This document shows, piece by piece, positions 1 through 13,547 of a stretch of DNA of 64,000 nucleotides. The DNA is from Glandiceps talaboti. Taxonomy: Eukaryota > Hemichordata > Enteropneusta > Spengelidae. The position numbers and the translations under genes were made by a program. The stretch covers positions 8,713,759-8,777,758 of the forward strand of contig NC_135559.1 of assembly GCF_964340395.1 (NCBI RefSeq), in the 5' to 3' direction. The notes under the pieces are model-generated. The model was given only the letters and a program-made list of their open reading frames with translations, did not search any database and was not told the DNA's origin. How positions within the stretch are numbered: position 1 is the first letter of the stretch; every line of letters begins with the position of its first letter.

Positions 1-1118
1 GGCTGACTTGGATTTTTAGACAATATGATACACTGTGACGATCGCCCCTAACGGCCTGTTACTACTTTTGGTGTAGACCAGCAATGTGTGAGGGCGCCCT
101 GACTAGGCGTTGCTTATAGGCTAATTAACTTGGGTTAACGTTCGTTGAAAAAACAGACATGGGCATATTAAGTACATGTGCCGCAGAAGGTTTACAAAAA
201 ATATCCACATCACTCTTTCCATCTATTCGGTGACAATCATGATTTGACGTATATTCAATTCTTATCGGATTAAATCATTAACTATCAAAAAATGTAAATT
301 TTCACATATTGAATGTTTGTAAGCAGAAAAAGACATAGTTATATATATAACAGACATAGATATATAGATGTGATAGAGTGGCTACAAATTATAACTATAT
401 TGCACTGCTAACGGTAATAACTTTGTTATCAATAGGGACTGATCAGTTATTACAGGGTGGGAGTAAAGTTTTAGTTATATCATTGCACCCCCCCCCATCC
501 AAAGCTCTTGTGGGAAGAGCCTGATAACCAATGCCCAAGCAAAAAAATTTTACTCGTCGAAATAACTTATCACTTCCTAAGCAGTCGTGTCTCGACTTTA
601 AGATACGGCCGTAGGTGGCGCTCCACACGTGTATATTACTTTCCTATCTCAATGCTGTATGACTATCACATAAAGTACAGACTATAGCGCCCTTACTTTC
701 GATAAGCTAAGACAGACACAAACTAAAACTATTATTGTGATGTATAGTAGGTTTTGAGTGATAGTGCTGCTGATAAACTCAATTGCAAGATAGTGTAAAA
801 CATTGGAAGTCCTCGAAAATGTACCCTGGAAGTCTGTACACACGAATAAAGGGCAGCACGTCTTGCCATAGACTAAACATTCTAAATGTGTGATGTCGTC
901 GTAAAACCCCAGGCCTCTTTACGGCACCTCCGAGACGCACCGCAAAGAGGTATTATTTATCGTTGCAATTTTGCCATCGGGAAAATACGCCCGAGAAGGC
1001 TGTGAGAGTGTATATCACATGCTAACATCCAATTGATAGATTGCCGTCAGCATGCCACAATAATATAGTTTAGTTTGTTTTTGTCTTTTTAGTTTATATC
1101 GAAAGTGATTTTCCAATG

Positions 1119-1229
<111 letters not shown>

Positions 1230-2002
1230 CATGCTTAATGAATATAAAAAATAATGCAGTCATGAAATTCGAAAGTACGGCTGGCAATATTTTGTGTTTA
1301 CCCATCTGTCACTCGTTCCTTGTTTACAGTGTATACGGAGGGGGGTACGTCTTAGCAATAACGCCTATTCAGATAGCATTCGACTTCCCGTTCAATTTGT
1401 ATATTAATCTCCAGCCCGAGTTTCAGTTGAACGACCGGTCAAAGCGAATTGTTTTACGTCCGTCTATTTGAATAGGGCGATATTACAAGAGCTACCCCTT
1501 GTCTCAGAGCAGACGACACTGCAAGAAATCGCGCGCTTCATTATTCTCAAGGAAAATACTGCCAATCAGTTTCCAAAGGTAAATAACCTTCAATATTAGC
1601 TAGACTGAGTAAAATAATATTTCCAAAACCTTTGCATGTCAGAAACACCTTTGTAACGTTTCTGGAGTGATGTTACAGTTATCACATATGACCTTTAACC
1701 CCGAGCTCATGACATTTTAAAAATCTCTGCTATAAAGAAGACTCCTGGCAGTTTTCTTATCAGTAACAACCATATTTCATTCAAAGTGAATAGTCTGTTA
1801 TTCACTCAGTTACAACAGTCTGACCTTTATGTGTTCCAAGATAAGACAAAAGATTGCAGTGACAGATACAACAGATATCAAAAGTACCTACAGCCAATTG
1901 CAAATGTCTCTATGTACATACTAGTCTTGGTTGGCCCATACGACTCCTTCGACTTCGCTGGCTCCAGTCTCTAGGACCGGCGGATGTCAGAGGAGCCAGA
2001 GC

Positions 2003-2189
2003 AACCGAGACTGCATACGTACTCACGGTTACTCAGCCTCTTGCCGTTGAGGGCATAGTCAATCAGTGACAGTCCCAGAACTCATCAGCGGCCATTTTGC
2101 TCCTTACAATAGGCGACATTGTATTTCCCAGACTCTGCTAGGGGGTTATGCCCTCAACGGCAAGCGTCTGGGTAACCGAGACTGCATAC
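2003..2189. repeat. Foldback repeat bounded by direct repeats
   Basis: Inverted arms of 32 bp (2026-2057 and 2147-2178) share CTTGCCGTTGAGGGCATA. A 16-bp direct repeat, AACCGAGACTGCATAC, lies at 2003-2018 and 2174-2189. Confidence 0.65.
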
Positions 2190-2796
2190 CCGCTAACAAG
2201 TTTTGACATCGTAATGTCATGTGCTAAGGGGTCAACAAATAAAATATCACAATGCATCTTGGGAGAATGGTCCACATTTTTGTTCTTTGTCAAAATCTAT
2301 GAAAACGAAGGTACTTTACCGTCTGCATGCATAGTAGGTATAACTCTCTCAATTTATACGTAATGAAAATATTGTTCTTTGCTTCTGGATTTATAGTGCA
2401 GATGAGTTGAGTTGATCTTCTGCGTTAATGTCATATGCACTAATCCAAAAGCTTAGATAAAAATGAACAATATTTACATGTCCCCTATGCCTTTTTTTAA
2501 TTATTCGACTTCTTCTTAAGACTGCATGACAAATATTGAATGCTTTTGTAAAACTTGACGCCATATTGTTTACAGTAGCGGCAACTGACCTGGACTTCCG
2601 GGTCATTAGAATACTTTGATGATTATTGGTTAAACTCTGTCACGTGTAATATTAATGAGTTACATTGTCGTCTATTCTAACATTGCATGCATACCCTTGA
2701 CACTATACACAATTCGCAACAAAATATTTGAATTTTTAAAATTAATAGTGATAGTCAAGAGGGTAAATTAAATGTATCTCTGCACTTTGGAAGGCT

Positions 2797-2990
2797 CTCT
2801 ATGCCCATATATGGTCACTGTATCCATAGTGGCTAGGCGCTTGATGTCCAAACTCTGGTCACTGTATCCATATTTGGAAAAGCTGTGTGCGTCCATATAT
2901 GGTCACTCTATCTTTATATGGACATGCTCTATGCCCCATTATGGTCAACGTATCCATATATGGGAAGGCTGTCTAAGCCCGTATATGGCT
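2797..2990 (+). repeat. Minisatellite of about 43 bp carrying CArG-box sequences
   Basis: About four and a half degenerate units of the form CTCTATGCCCATATATGGTC followed by ACTGTATCCATA. The sequence CC(A/T)6GG, the binding pattern of SRF/MADS factors, occurs perfectly at 2805-2814, 2868-2877, 2893-2902 and 2954-2963. Confidence 0.65.
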
Positions 2991-5663
2991 CTAATGGTAT
3001 TTTTGTTATTGAAAATGTATACAAGATGTTCACACGAAACACGTACACACTGTTGACGAATGCACAATTCTAGACATCAAAACAGATCGGTAAGCTGCAT
3101 GAACAAATTTTCGGATACTATTGCTGTATCTACTTCTATATGGCGATAAATGCACATACTTTATATTATAAACATCACAAAAAGTTCCCAGGATAGATGA
3201 AGAAGCAGAAGACAGTGAAAATATAGGTATTTCGAGCTTAATCAGAAATTTCAAATTCATTATACTCCTTACACAATTTGCACCATCAATTTTCAAGCAA
3301 CAGTGGCCAAAGGCACTGAAAAACATCCCGGTTTACAACATTCTGATATCATTCCTTATGATTCATATGCTTAGCATAACCAATCCCAAACAAACCGAAC
3401 ACTGATACAAGGCTGGAGGTTGATATGGTAAATGGCGCCCTTAACGACGGCGAGCGATTGCTACAGTGGGATATATTTCAAAATCAAATCCAAACATATA
3501 CATGTACTTGTGAATTTGCACAAAGAGCTAGGTATCCACACAGCTGATTGATTGGCACTTTTAGTGAAAATAATATGTTAGGAAATTTGTTCCAATGCTG
3601 CAGAAACTTCACATACAGGTGAATCATAGGGTGGGGGGGGGGGAGAGATAAGTCTGACACCATGACATTCACAAGCCATTAACGGTCCAAGTGCAACAAA
3701 CCCGCGGGCTTGCCTGACGAAAACGGGTGTCATAAAAGTTGTTTGCATCTCTAAAGCTGTTTGTAGTGTTACTTATAATAGCCTAATAAATTGATAACAA
3801 CTGATATAAGACGGAGATAAGGTTTGCCTCAATTGACCCACTCCTTAGAAATGATCTTACGCTGTGAACTACACTGTTTACTTGTGTTATGTAAGAGCCC
3901 ATCATCACATGTGTAAATATTGGTACTCTTTGATAACAAGTGGACTTGCTTCTTTAATGGCTTGTCCCAGTAATGCTAATAGATTTGATTGTCATATCAT
4001 TGTGAATCATAGTTTGAGGGGGGAGAGGGAGATAAATCTGACACTTATAGATTTGATTGTCATATCACATTACGATAATATACAACAGTTTCCAAGTACG
4101 TTTTTCCAGGGTTGACAGTATAAGAAGTAATTACAGATAATTCATAGAAGCAAAACACTTCCCTTCGATGATGTAATCACGTGACCAAACGCGAATAAGG
4201 TACAAATGTGCAGGCATAGCACTTGTGAGATATCTTGAAAAAAGACAAATACTTCAAGAAATGCTACATCTAGGCTTGTGTTTGTTCAGTTCAACTATGC
4301 TAAAAAGGGAAAATCATTTGTAAAGTGTCGACTAGTTTGGAAAGCAAATTTGCAAAATATTGTGTAAGGTTTCTCATGTTCTTGGAAGGGTTAGTATGCT
4401 CAACAGTTAAAAAGAAAAAAATGGCCGCCAATTTTCCGATACTTTACGATGATAATCGACAACTAACGAAGTGAATTATTACATGTACAACATGAAACGA
4501 TCATGTCACAGTGAACAAATAACACGTCATTTACATACATCCAAATCCAAGTATTTTGAGGTGAGGAATAATCAGTTCATCATCTCAATGGTGAACAGAA
4601 TTTGTGGTGGTGGTGAGGGGGGGGGGGGGGTGGGGGTGGTGGGTGGATATTAAATACACAGTGAATGGCAGGGATTTTTCCCAACTTCCCTCCAATTTAA
4701 CTCTCTCTCTCTGAAGCTGCGTGAAATACCTAGCTCTGATTGTACTTAATGTGATGAAAACAATTTCTAAATATCAAAATAGAGACTCTACAAACAAGAG
4801 ATTTGATGAGAAATTCGCTTTAGAGTCACGTGCAGACTGTGGTCATAATTCTCGCGCGAAATTGCGAGATCATTCCATTTTGTTGTTGCAGTTCTTGAAG
4901 ATCTCGCCAAACCTTTCTGGTGCAGATATATACACAATAGTAACTGTAAAAATAGTGTCGTCTTTCCAGATTACATCAAATCGTCTTGGGATGATTGAGA
5001 AAACCATAGCAACAATCGTCATGGTGATACGCATCGTCAGTAGTCACAATGCATAACATTCCCATCAGTCATTGCGGCAAGATCAAACACTCGGAATATG
5101 ACCTGAAGACAGCAAATATGAAATGAAGTTATTAATTTATAAACGTTTCGCTACAGCTGCTAAGAAGCCAGCCATTCTACTTTCAAAACCAAATGAAATG
5201 TTACATATTAATAGCTAACAATGTCTGAAAAGCACCTTGGTCAAGAACTTTACGATGCTTTGGGGTTGATTTTGGGTTGTACCACAAACCATCGAGACCC
5301 CAAGGAATGCTAATTAAAAAAAAAAAATTAAGCAAATCCATGCAATGAAGTCGACCTAATTTCTTTAGCAAAAACACACAAAATTAAAATATTACATTTA
5401 GAAAATTATGTCAAAAGCATACTATTAGACCAAATCTTACAAATACTACAAATTCATCAATTCAAAAATCACACTTCCTTAATACAGGGAATCAAATAAA
5501 AGTAGTTTAACATACACAATAACTAACAAAATTAACAACAAATGAAATGTACATCACAATATATAAACTGAAAACTGAAATGAATATATAGTATATTAAA
5601 TAAATATGTGACATCATACGGGAACGAGAAACTGCGTTATTTTCATAGATATAGACACAAATA

Positions 5664-5665
<2 letters not shown>

Positions 5666-5694
<29 letters not shown>

Positions 5695-5780
5695 CATACA
5701 TACATACATACATACATACATACATACATACATACATACATACATACATACATAGTATATACATACATACATACATACAT

Positions 5781-5815
<35 letters not shown>

Positions 5816-5855
5816 TACATACATACATACATACATACATACATACATACATACA

Positions 5856-5885
<30 letters not shown>
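5666..5885. repeat. (CATA)n microsatellite with CA interior
   Basis: Long CATA tetranucleotide array with a short break at 5751-5762 and a CA run at 5799-5814. Long open frames here are only translations of the repeat. Confidence 0.97.
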
Positions 5886-5888
<3 letters not shown>

Positions 5889-6919
5889 TTATATATATTG
5901 GTCTTATTAATTAAGCTTGTCCAAGCCGTACAAATCAAACTACTTAATATAAATACTAAGCTTGTCGGTATTAAATCACGTTCAAATGCCCCTATTTAGA
6001 AACTCCAATTGTTGATTCAAGGTCACTGCAATAGGCAATAAATGGTATTATCGTAAATCATTTTCCAACTTTGAAAATTGACTTGAATCTACAGGGAACG
6101 ATAAAAATAGATCGACCCACCCGTCAAATGGCCTTTACTTTGTAAGTGGTCGATTACTCTTATTAAATATGCAACAGATGAAAAGCTAGTCTTAGAATAA
6201 ATCTGGTATATTCAAATCAATGCCTTATATGAAGCCATTGCTTGTCGTTATTTCCATAATCTATGAATAATTTAGGGTTGTTGCACATAATTCTATAGTA
6301 TCAAAATCAAGTATTTTATAACCTTAATATTACATATATATTGCTATTCATATATTGGTTATACATTTAATATAAGTCAGAATTATTTGCATCTTAAATT
6401 CTATTTTTATGGTGAGAGATTGCTGACAGGATTCGACACGAGATGTTACTGTCTTAATTCCACTGTGACAATGCACTTGCAATTTCATGTACAATATATG
6501 TTTAAAGAAATGCCGGAAGGAACAGCAATCAAAATGACAAGTATAACATCGCGAGGGAAAACTGGAAGCTTTTTTATTTATAAAGTTCTGATATCTTTCT
6601 CGCCACAAAGTAGCCGTAGACAAGACTCACTTATTTACAGGCTGACACTTTACGATAAAGGAGTGATATGCGATTTCTCAGTTCAATTACTGCAGTGTTA
6701 TTTCCATTACACTGCCATAGATGATCAGCTGTTATCATGGGTATCAATGACTGAACTCAAGTCTACAGGGAGAAGATTATAATTACTTTCTGATAGTTCA
6801 CGCAGTTGGCCAGTTTAAACGAATGAAATGAGTTACTTGGAACGAATACACTGTACAGTATGACAATTAAACCTTTCGCTCGATCAAAGGACATTCGCGC
6901 TGAAAGCGAGGCCATGGCC

Positions 6920-7230
6920 ATTAACTTATGTCGTCTGCATCTTGTAGCTTTTTTTGCAGAACATCACGAAGGTCAATGGTCACTATCTTGCCCTTAAGAA
7001 AAATTCTCTAAATGCGAAGCTATTGACATATAGCTGTCGTCTGCATCTAGACTCGGTTACCAAGACTCTCTAACAACGTCAGCCGCCCTTAGCAGAAACA
7101 CACTCGGGAGCCATTAGCGTGGCTGAAAAACCGAGACAACTCTGCTGTACATACATCACGCAGGTCAAATGTGGTTTAATAGCCTGGCCCTCAAGAAATA
7201 CGAAATACAAGTATTTGGGAGTGGACATTA
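6920..7230 (+). repeat. Degenerate tandem duplication, period about 190 bp
   Basis: ACATCACGAAGGTCAATGGT ... GCCCTTAAGAAA (from 6960) is echoed by ACATCACGCAGGTCAAATGT ... GGCCCTCAAGAAA (from 7152); GTCGTCTGCATCT occurs at 6930 and 7037. Confidence 0.45.
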
Positions 7231-8107
7231 GCATATAACATCTAATGTCAAATACATGACATTTCACTTGGACAACGTTTTATACAAAGATAATGTTATA
7301 TGTATATACATATAGCATTTTATCACATGAAGAATATTTAAAGATGGACTTTGCGGGCCGAGGTTGTGCGACCAAAGAGTTTAAATTTTTGTTCAGATTT
7401 ATAAAACAAATCCAAATCTTGGTTGCCAGTACTTGATTTTTTTTTTAAAACTGTGACTATATATATTTAACTGTTGCAAAACAAAATACTTTTCAAATTC
7501 TAAGTGAATTTCATTGAATTTCGTTAATATAATGGCGTCGATTTCAGTATGGAATGATCAGCGACGCTGTTGTATCTTTGTTGGCTACCATTAAACAACC
7601 GACAAAAAAGTAGTTCAACAAATCGGGCTACTGACCTTATTTGGGCATAGCGCACCACGGCATGATACGAATAGTTATTGCACAGTTATGTAGAAATCGC
7701 GATTTCTCCATAGCAATACACAGGGAGGTTATTATAGGTATATGATCATTATCATTATTAAATTTGTGCAGTAGTACGTAGGCGATGTGGTAATGGATTG
7801 AGATTCTGTGCCAAAGAGTTAAACCATTTGAAATGTCTATTTAGTACCACACTTGGTCTAATGTGTATGAGCTTTGCGTCCTTCATTTATCAGAATTATT
7901 CCTGACTTTAGTGCATATTAGATTGATTACATATGAATATTATATTTGTATATATTTCTTAGGGTCAGTCGAAGTCTATTAGTTCCAAGTCACTGTTTCC
8001 CCTAACTGTCGTCGTCTGATGGCGTACGCGTTTTTCAACACAGTCAGTCAGCTCGTTTGCTTTCACAGAATGGTTTTTCAAAGTCTGTTATCTTATGATA
8101 TTATTGT

Positions 8108-8110
8108 TGT

Positions 8111-8148
<38 letters not shown>

Positions 8149-8197
8149 TGTTTGTTGATTTTGTTGTTGTTGTTGTTGTTGTTGCGGCTGCTGCTGC

Positions 8198-8233
<36 letters not shown>

Positions 8234-8234
8234 C
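8108..8234 (+). repeat. (GAT)n then (TTG)n trinucleotide arrays
   Basis: About 12 GAT units at 8111-8148 followed by a TTG/CTG array at 8160-8234. Being trinucleotide, all frames stay open. Confidence 0.93.
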
Positions 8235-8396
8235 GTCGTCTGTATATAGAACATCAGCCACTAGCACTTCAGGTGAAAAAAAGACTATCAAATCTGCTTA
8301 TACTAGCGGATCTAAGCCAAAGTCCTACCTTCTGAGAATTGTGAATACAAATATGAACTACATTCTTACCTCTCTTTTTCTCTCTCATGTTCTCCC

Positions 8397-8523
8397 ATTC
8401 CTCTCTCTACCCTCTCTCCCTCACACACTAGTCTGTCTCTCTCTCTCGCTCGCTCTGTCTGTCTGACTGACTGACTGACTGTCTGTCTGTCTATCTGTCT
8501 GTCTGTCTGTCTGTCTGTGTGTG

Positions 8524-8562
<39 letters not shown>

Positions 8563-8602
8563 GTCTCTCTCTCTGTCTCTCTCTATGTCACTCTCTCTCT
8601 CC
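8397..8602. repeat. CT and CTGT simple-repeat tract
   Basis: Mixed (CT)n, (CTGT)n and short GT tracts lying within about 300 bp of the stop codon of the minus-strand gene, so they may be in its 3' untranslated region. Confidence 0.93.
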
Positions 8603-8694
8603 AAAATTCTTTGACAAAGAGAAAGGGGGGAGCTACCATTGAAACTTGAATGATAGGGAAATAGTGGAAAAAGAAAGTATAATACCTGCAAATC

Positions 8695-8898
8695 TTATCG
8701 AACAAGAGCATTGACCACACATTCATTTCGACAAACATAATCCAAATAGGGATCGGGTGCAGGCATCGTTCTTGAAATCTGAGCTGCTTTTAGAAAATAC
8801 AGAACACGTTGTTGACAGGAGTAATCATTGCACATATCCATCATCTCATCATAATACATCTCGTCACAGCTCCTCTCTGATACCTCATATGTAGACCC
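8695..8898 (-). CDS. Coding exon 6: second half of PLA2-like domain and stop
   Basis: Encodes residues 567-633 and a TAA stop at 8697-8695. The acceptor reads TTCGTTTCAG|GGGTCT, phase 0. It begins with Gly567, which continues the Cys-Gly of the family pattern, then Cys577-Asp578, a Met/Tyr-rich helix (579-589) and cysteines at 589, 594, 622 and 626. With exon 5 the domain has 10 cysteines, an even number fitting up to five disulfides. The spacing (Cys-Gly, about 10 residues to Cys-Asp, 12 more to Cys589) is what led to the family call. The 3' untranslated region continues to lower coordinates, and no clear AATAAA was found within about 1.5 kb. Confidence 0.87.
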   Translation of the reverse strand, partial: GSTYEVSERSCDEMYYDEMMDMCNDYSCQQRVLYFLKAAQISRTMPAPDPYLDYVCRNECVVNALVR

Positions 8899-11090
8899 CT
8901 GAAACGAAGGAGAAAAATCATTTTCAGCACAACAAACGACTTGCACGTATAGCCTCTACGATACAACTACTATAATGGATGAATTATCAACCAGCTTCAT
9001 TTGTTTCCCTGCCAAAATCCTTGTAAGATAAACCCCAACCCGTCGAGTAATGACGTCACAAGTCACGCGAGAGTATCCATTAAAATATTCTAAACACAAT
9101 ATGGCGACTCATGTGAAATAATTTGTCAAACGATTGACCCAAGAAAATGTCCTAAAAGAATCCATATAGTTTAATGTCATAGTAAGCTATTATGGTCTAG
9201 CAAAACAGAGTGTTTTGTAGTTGAAATGACTATAACAGAAACTGGATACCTGCTTGTAAACTGTGACGAATTTGATAAATAAGTAAAGAATTCCCCTCAT
9301 CTACTTCCGACTGTGTGTCGTCACAAGTGTTTCTGTTAGTCGCCGGTGGCATATTACATCTGAGCGTGCCGCCAATCCCCTATTACTTCATTAATTGTAC
9401 AGTTTTTACTTATAGTCACTTATTGATGACGTAAACAGAATGATGCACCTGTCATGTACATCTGATGTAGCTTGATAACACAACATGCACTATTGATTAT
9501 TCGCCAATCCAATGTGTATGGTGCACACATCCCTTTTAGCTATGTGTATTGAATGTCAATAGCTATCACATCACGCCAAAAGTCAATGCGTCTCAATTTT
9601 CATAAAAGGTTTGATAAATTTGATTTGAGAATATTTGAATACAAGTTTTACACATATATAATAACAGATTATGGTTCTATAATTTGATGAAGATACTTTT
9701 GGGCGGGAAAAAGATTTCTATCTAGAACCTCATTGGTTAGAAGTATTGCTTGTTCGATCGATTCCATTTTGGAATGATATATATTCAAAGCCCACCAAAA
9801 GTTTCTAGATTTTGGTTGGATCTAATAGGGAAGATTCGTAATATTTTTTTGAAAGTCACTATTTAGCTGCCGAATATTGTGTAAAAAATATTGGAAAATA
9901 AAGAAATTGCCCTTGAAAACAAGGTCACGTGGTGTATCCATAATTAGATTTTATTATAATTCCAAAAGGACCAGGAACAAGCTTTCAAATGACAAAGTTT
10001 GGACAGATTTGAACAACTTTGATTTTCAGGCACATTCTAGTATTCTACCGGTTGACTACGCTCGTCATACATAGCCTGAATACTAACGATGTCCATGTAT
10101 GACGTCACAAAATGGCGTGGTCGAGGTGGACCGGAAATACCCGAAAACTCTCGAAGTAAATCCGAAGGGAACTGACTGAAAAAAAGGTCATTTCAAGGTG
10201 TTTGCAGGCGCTTTTCTAAAGTTTTAAAACCAGAATATGTTTCACAAACATGTCGTCTAGCAAATAGAGACAGAGAATGAGAGCATTTTGAATCACCTTT
10301 AATTCAGGAAGATGGACATTTATTTTAGTTCTCACAGTGCCTGTCTTGGACACAAGCAGTCAAAATGAAATGTCCCAATTTAAGTCCGTTTGCTCCTTAA
10401 GGTCTATCCTTTTAAATGTTTGGTATACTGGGCAACGAATAAGCTCTGTTAAGAGATATTGGTGAAAAATGACGACGTTTGCAAGGTGTATAACTCCAAA
10501 GCTACAAGCCCCTACTAAAATACGCATTCCAATTTCAAATAGTATACGCCTGTGGGCTTGCAAGATTTTTTCATATTCATAAAAATATGATAAATTAGAT
10601 CATTTACACTTTACTTTCACAATTTATTCTGCGAAAATTGCAAATTTCATAAACAAGCAGTCATAAGGCGGTATATTTTTGGTAATGAATTGATATCGCC
10701 AATTTCACTGCTCACGCTACATTATCATGTCTGAGATATGTAAATAATATATTAATGCTGAAGGCCAGTGATAAAAAGGAACACACGCGTGAAGGGAAAT
10801 CGATTTTGAAATAATATTTGTTGTCATGAATTATTGATCGATTTATGTTCACAAGTAATTAATCATTTTTGTCTTCCAGGAACTTATTACGAAGAATAAA
10901 ATATAATTTTTTTCCGTTGAGTTGGCCTCATGTTTGGTCATACAGTCACTTCATATTTTTATTTGCGCCAATTAAGTCGAACTGGTCAGAATAGTTTCTG
11001 TAATTTTGCTATGCACAATGTTGTACTTCTGGAAGTCAATTGTGAATAGGTTGAAGGTAATATTGTGTGCGCGTATGTATCTGTGTGTGT

Positions 11091-11127
<37 letters not shown>

Positions 11128-11300
11128 AATGTGTATGTGTGTGTATCAATGTATCTGTGTGTATCAATGTGTATGTGTGTGTATCAATGTATCTGTGTGT
11201 ATCAATGTGTGTGTATCAATGTGTATGTGTGTGTATCAATGTGTATTGTGTGTGTATCAATGTGTATGTGTGTGTATGTGTGTGTGTGCATGTATGTATG

Positions 11301-11331
<31 letters not shown>

Positions 11332-11375
11332 TGTATGTATGTATGTATGTATGTATGTATGTATGTATGTATGTA

Positions 11376-11438
<63 letters not shown>

Positions 11439-13286
11439 TGTCTGTGTATCTGTGTATCTGCATTTTGTATATGTGTATGTATGCATATATGTACATGGGT
11501 TTATGAGGGAGTCAACTTGTCAATGCCTTCTCTGGTTTAAACATGTGGGCCATACCTGTATGATTACATTTTACGTCATTTTACAACAACTAGTTACAAG
11601 AGTGAGGACTGTTCAAATAAATTACCTGGCATCACAACAAAATTGACTTAATGTTCATTCTAGCTGAATTGTTTAAGACGACCATTTGAAATGCAACAAA
11701 GAATACTCGCTAGCCATTCTTTTCAAATCATACACATTTTCTCCTTTCCAAAAAAAGAGCGGGAAATGAAGTATAGAAGGCAGGAAACAAAGTATGATCT
11801 CAAATATTGCACTGGGAATCGAACAAATAAGTAAGTTAATATATACACAAAATCTTCGAAGTCTTCACTTCCAAAGGTCCTACGAATCAATATGGCGCCG
11901 TTCCCCCGGAGGGAAATCTAATTCGTTGGTAATATTGACATTACAATATGGCAATCTTACGCTATCTTGATAGAAGTAGTTCACTACTACAATATATTAT
12001 CTCTTTGTGGATAGCAGCAGAAACACTGCTGATTTGCGTCTCGTCTGGGAAATTATCTTCCGGAGTAGCTTCGTCCCATTTTATTAATTATTAAGGATGG
12101 TTTTACAAACAAATCGTCACCTGTCTTTTGGACTTACTGTGACTGACATACAGAGGGCCTTCGATAAGCTTTAATGGTTTCCATGTGCATTTCTATAAGT
12201 CTTTACATTCTCATAGCATTAGGTGTTTAATTATTGATATTACGCTCAATTTATGTCTGGATTGTTAATTTTGTTACATATTACTGTAACAATGGTAATG
12301 AAAAAATACAGGCCAAATCATTGTCTTCACTGAGCTATTCATGTTACGAACATTCAAACCGGAAGTGACGTTTGGGTTTAAAGCGAGGCTGCTGATTTCA
12401 GTCGTCTGCGCATGCAACTGTTTGTAGTACTGCACACGTGACCACTTACAGATTTTCCTTCAACCCTAAATACGATACATGTGTGTAAAAAGGGATATCC
12501 TTGTTTTAGATTTCAGCACGGAAATTCCTTTGATGTATGTGTCAATTTTATTGAGATTTGGTCAGAGAATCATGTTGGGAATTTGGCTGATTGCAACCTC
12601 CAATATCATTTTTTTTGCGACAGATTTCTGTACCCTTCGTCAAATTTGGTCGGCCGCTTTTTCTTGAAATATTGAGTGTTTAGACTGTACCAAAGATACA
12701 TCTTAGACATTCAGCCCGAGGAGTTGGCCACTGTGTGAAGGTGCTCCAACACTGTGTTATATCTCCATTGAGACTACAAAAAGACGTGGCAATTAAAAAG
12801 TCTTTAGGTATAGGAAATGTGATGTGTGAAGACCAGATCTTATACAAGAAAGACAATCAACCTATACTCACACATAGATAGCAGAGTTGATGCCTATTAC
12901 AAGGCCCTGTAAAAGCCTCCTTGAATCCATCTCCACCAAGACCAGAGTAGAGGTCAATAACCTCGCAGTCATCTAAAATATAATCTAATATTCCACACTC
13001 TTGTTCTATAAAAAAAAGGAACAAAGGTATTGTTAAGTAGTGCATAAAGTACGTTATTACTTGCACCAGTGCATAATATTGGTGGTTGCATTGTTTCAGT
13101 ACTGAAATGCAGAAAGATTTCATCTAGTAAGTTTACATTATTGCATACAATGATCTAGGAAAACAGGCACACACGCGCGCGCGTACACACACAAAGACAC
13201 ACAGAGACAGACAGACAGACAGACAGACAGTCAGTCAGTCAGTCAGTCAGACAAATATATATATATATATATATATATGTCTGACT

Positions 13287-13330
<44 letters not shown>

Positions 13331-13350
13331 TGACTGACTGTCTGTCTGTC

Positions 13351-13426
<76 letters not shown>

Positions 13427-13459
13427 GTTACAACCAAGAAAGAGTTCCAGTACTACCAA

Positions 13460-13547
<88 letters not shown>

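Larger units (their letters stand above)
8899..12871 (-). other. Intron 5 of the acidic PLA2-like gene (3973 bp)
   Basis: Contains the partner copy of the dispersed inverted repeat (10040-10304) and a GT/TATG array (11079-11438). The rest is unremarkable AT-rich sequence. Confidence 0.75.

Noticed and set aside
5666-5885. CRISPR array or telomeric repeat
   Set aside because: Simple CATA tetranucleotide repeat without spacers; no TTAGGG-type arrays anywhere in the window.
5507-5938. Open frames of 70-143 codons made of Thr-Tyr-Ile-His or Met-Tyr-Val-Cys repeats (also at 11006-11506, 35112-35406, 36886-37344, 43119-43349, 59108-59491)
   Set aside because: They are translations of CATA/TATG and CA/GT microsatellites in both strands and have no unique coding sequence.
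6387-6782. 131-codon plus-strand frame, the longest non-repetitive one outside the gene
   Set aside because: No recognisable domain or codon pattern, no splice context, and an opposing 91-codon frame of equal quality. Random in AT-rich DNA of this size.
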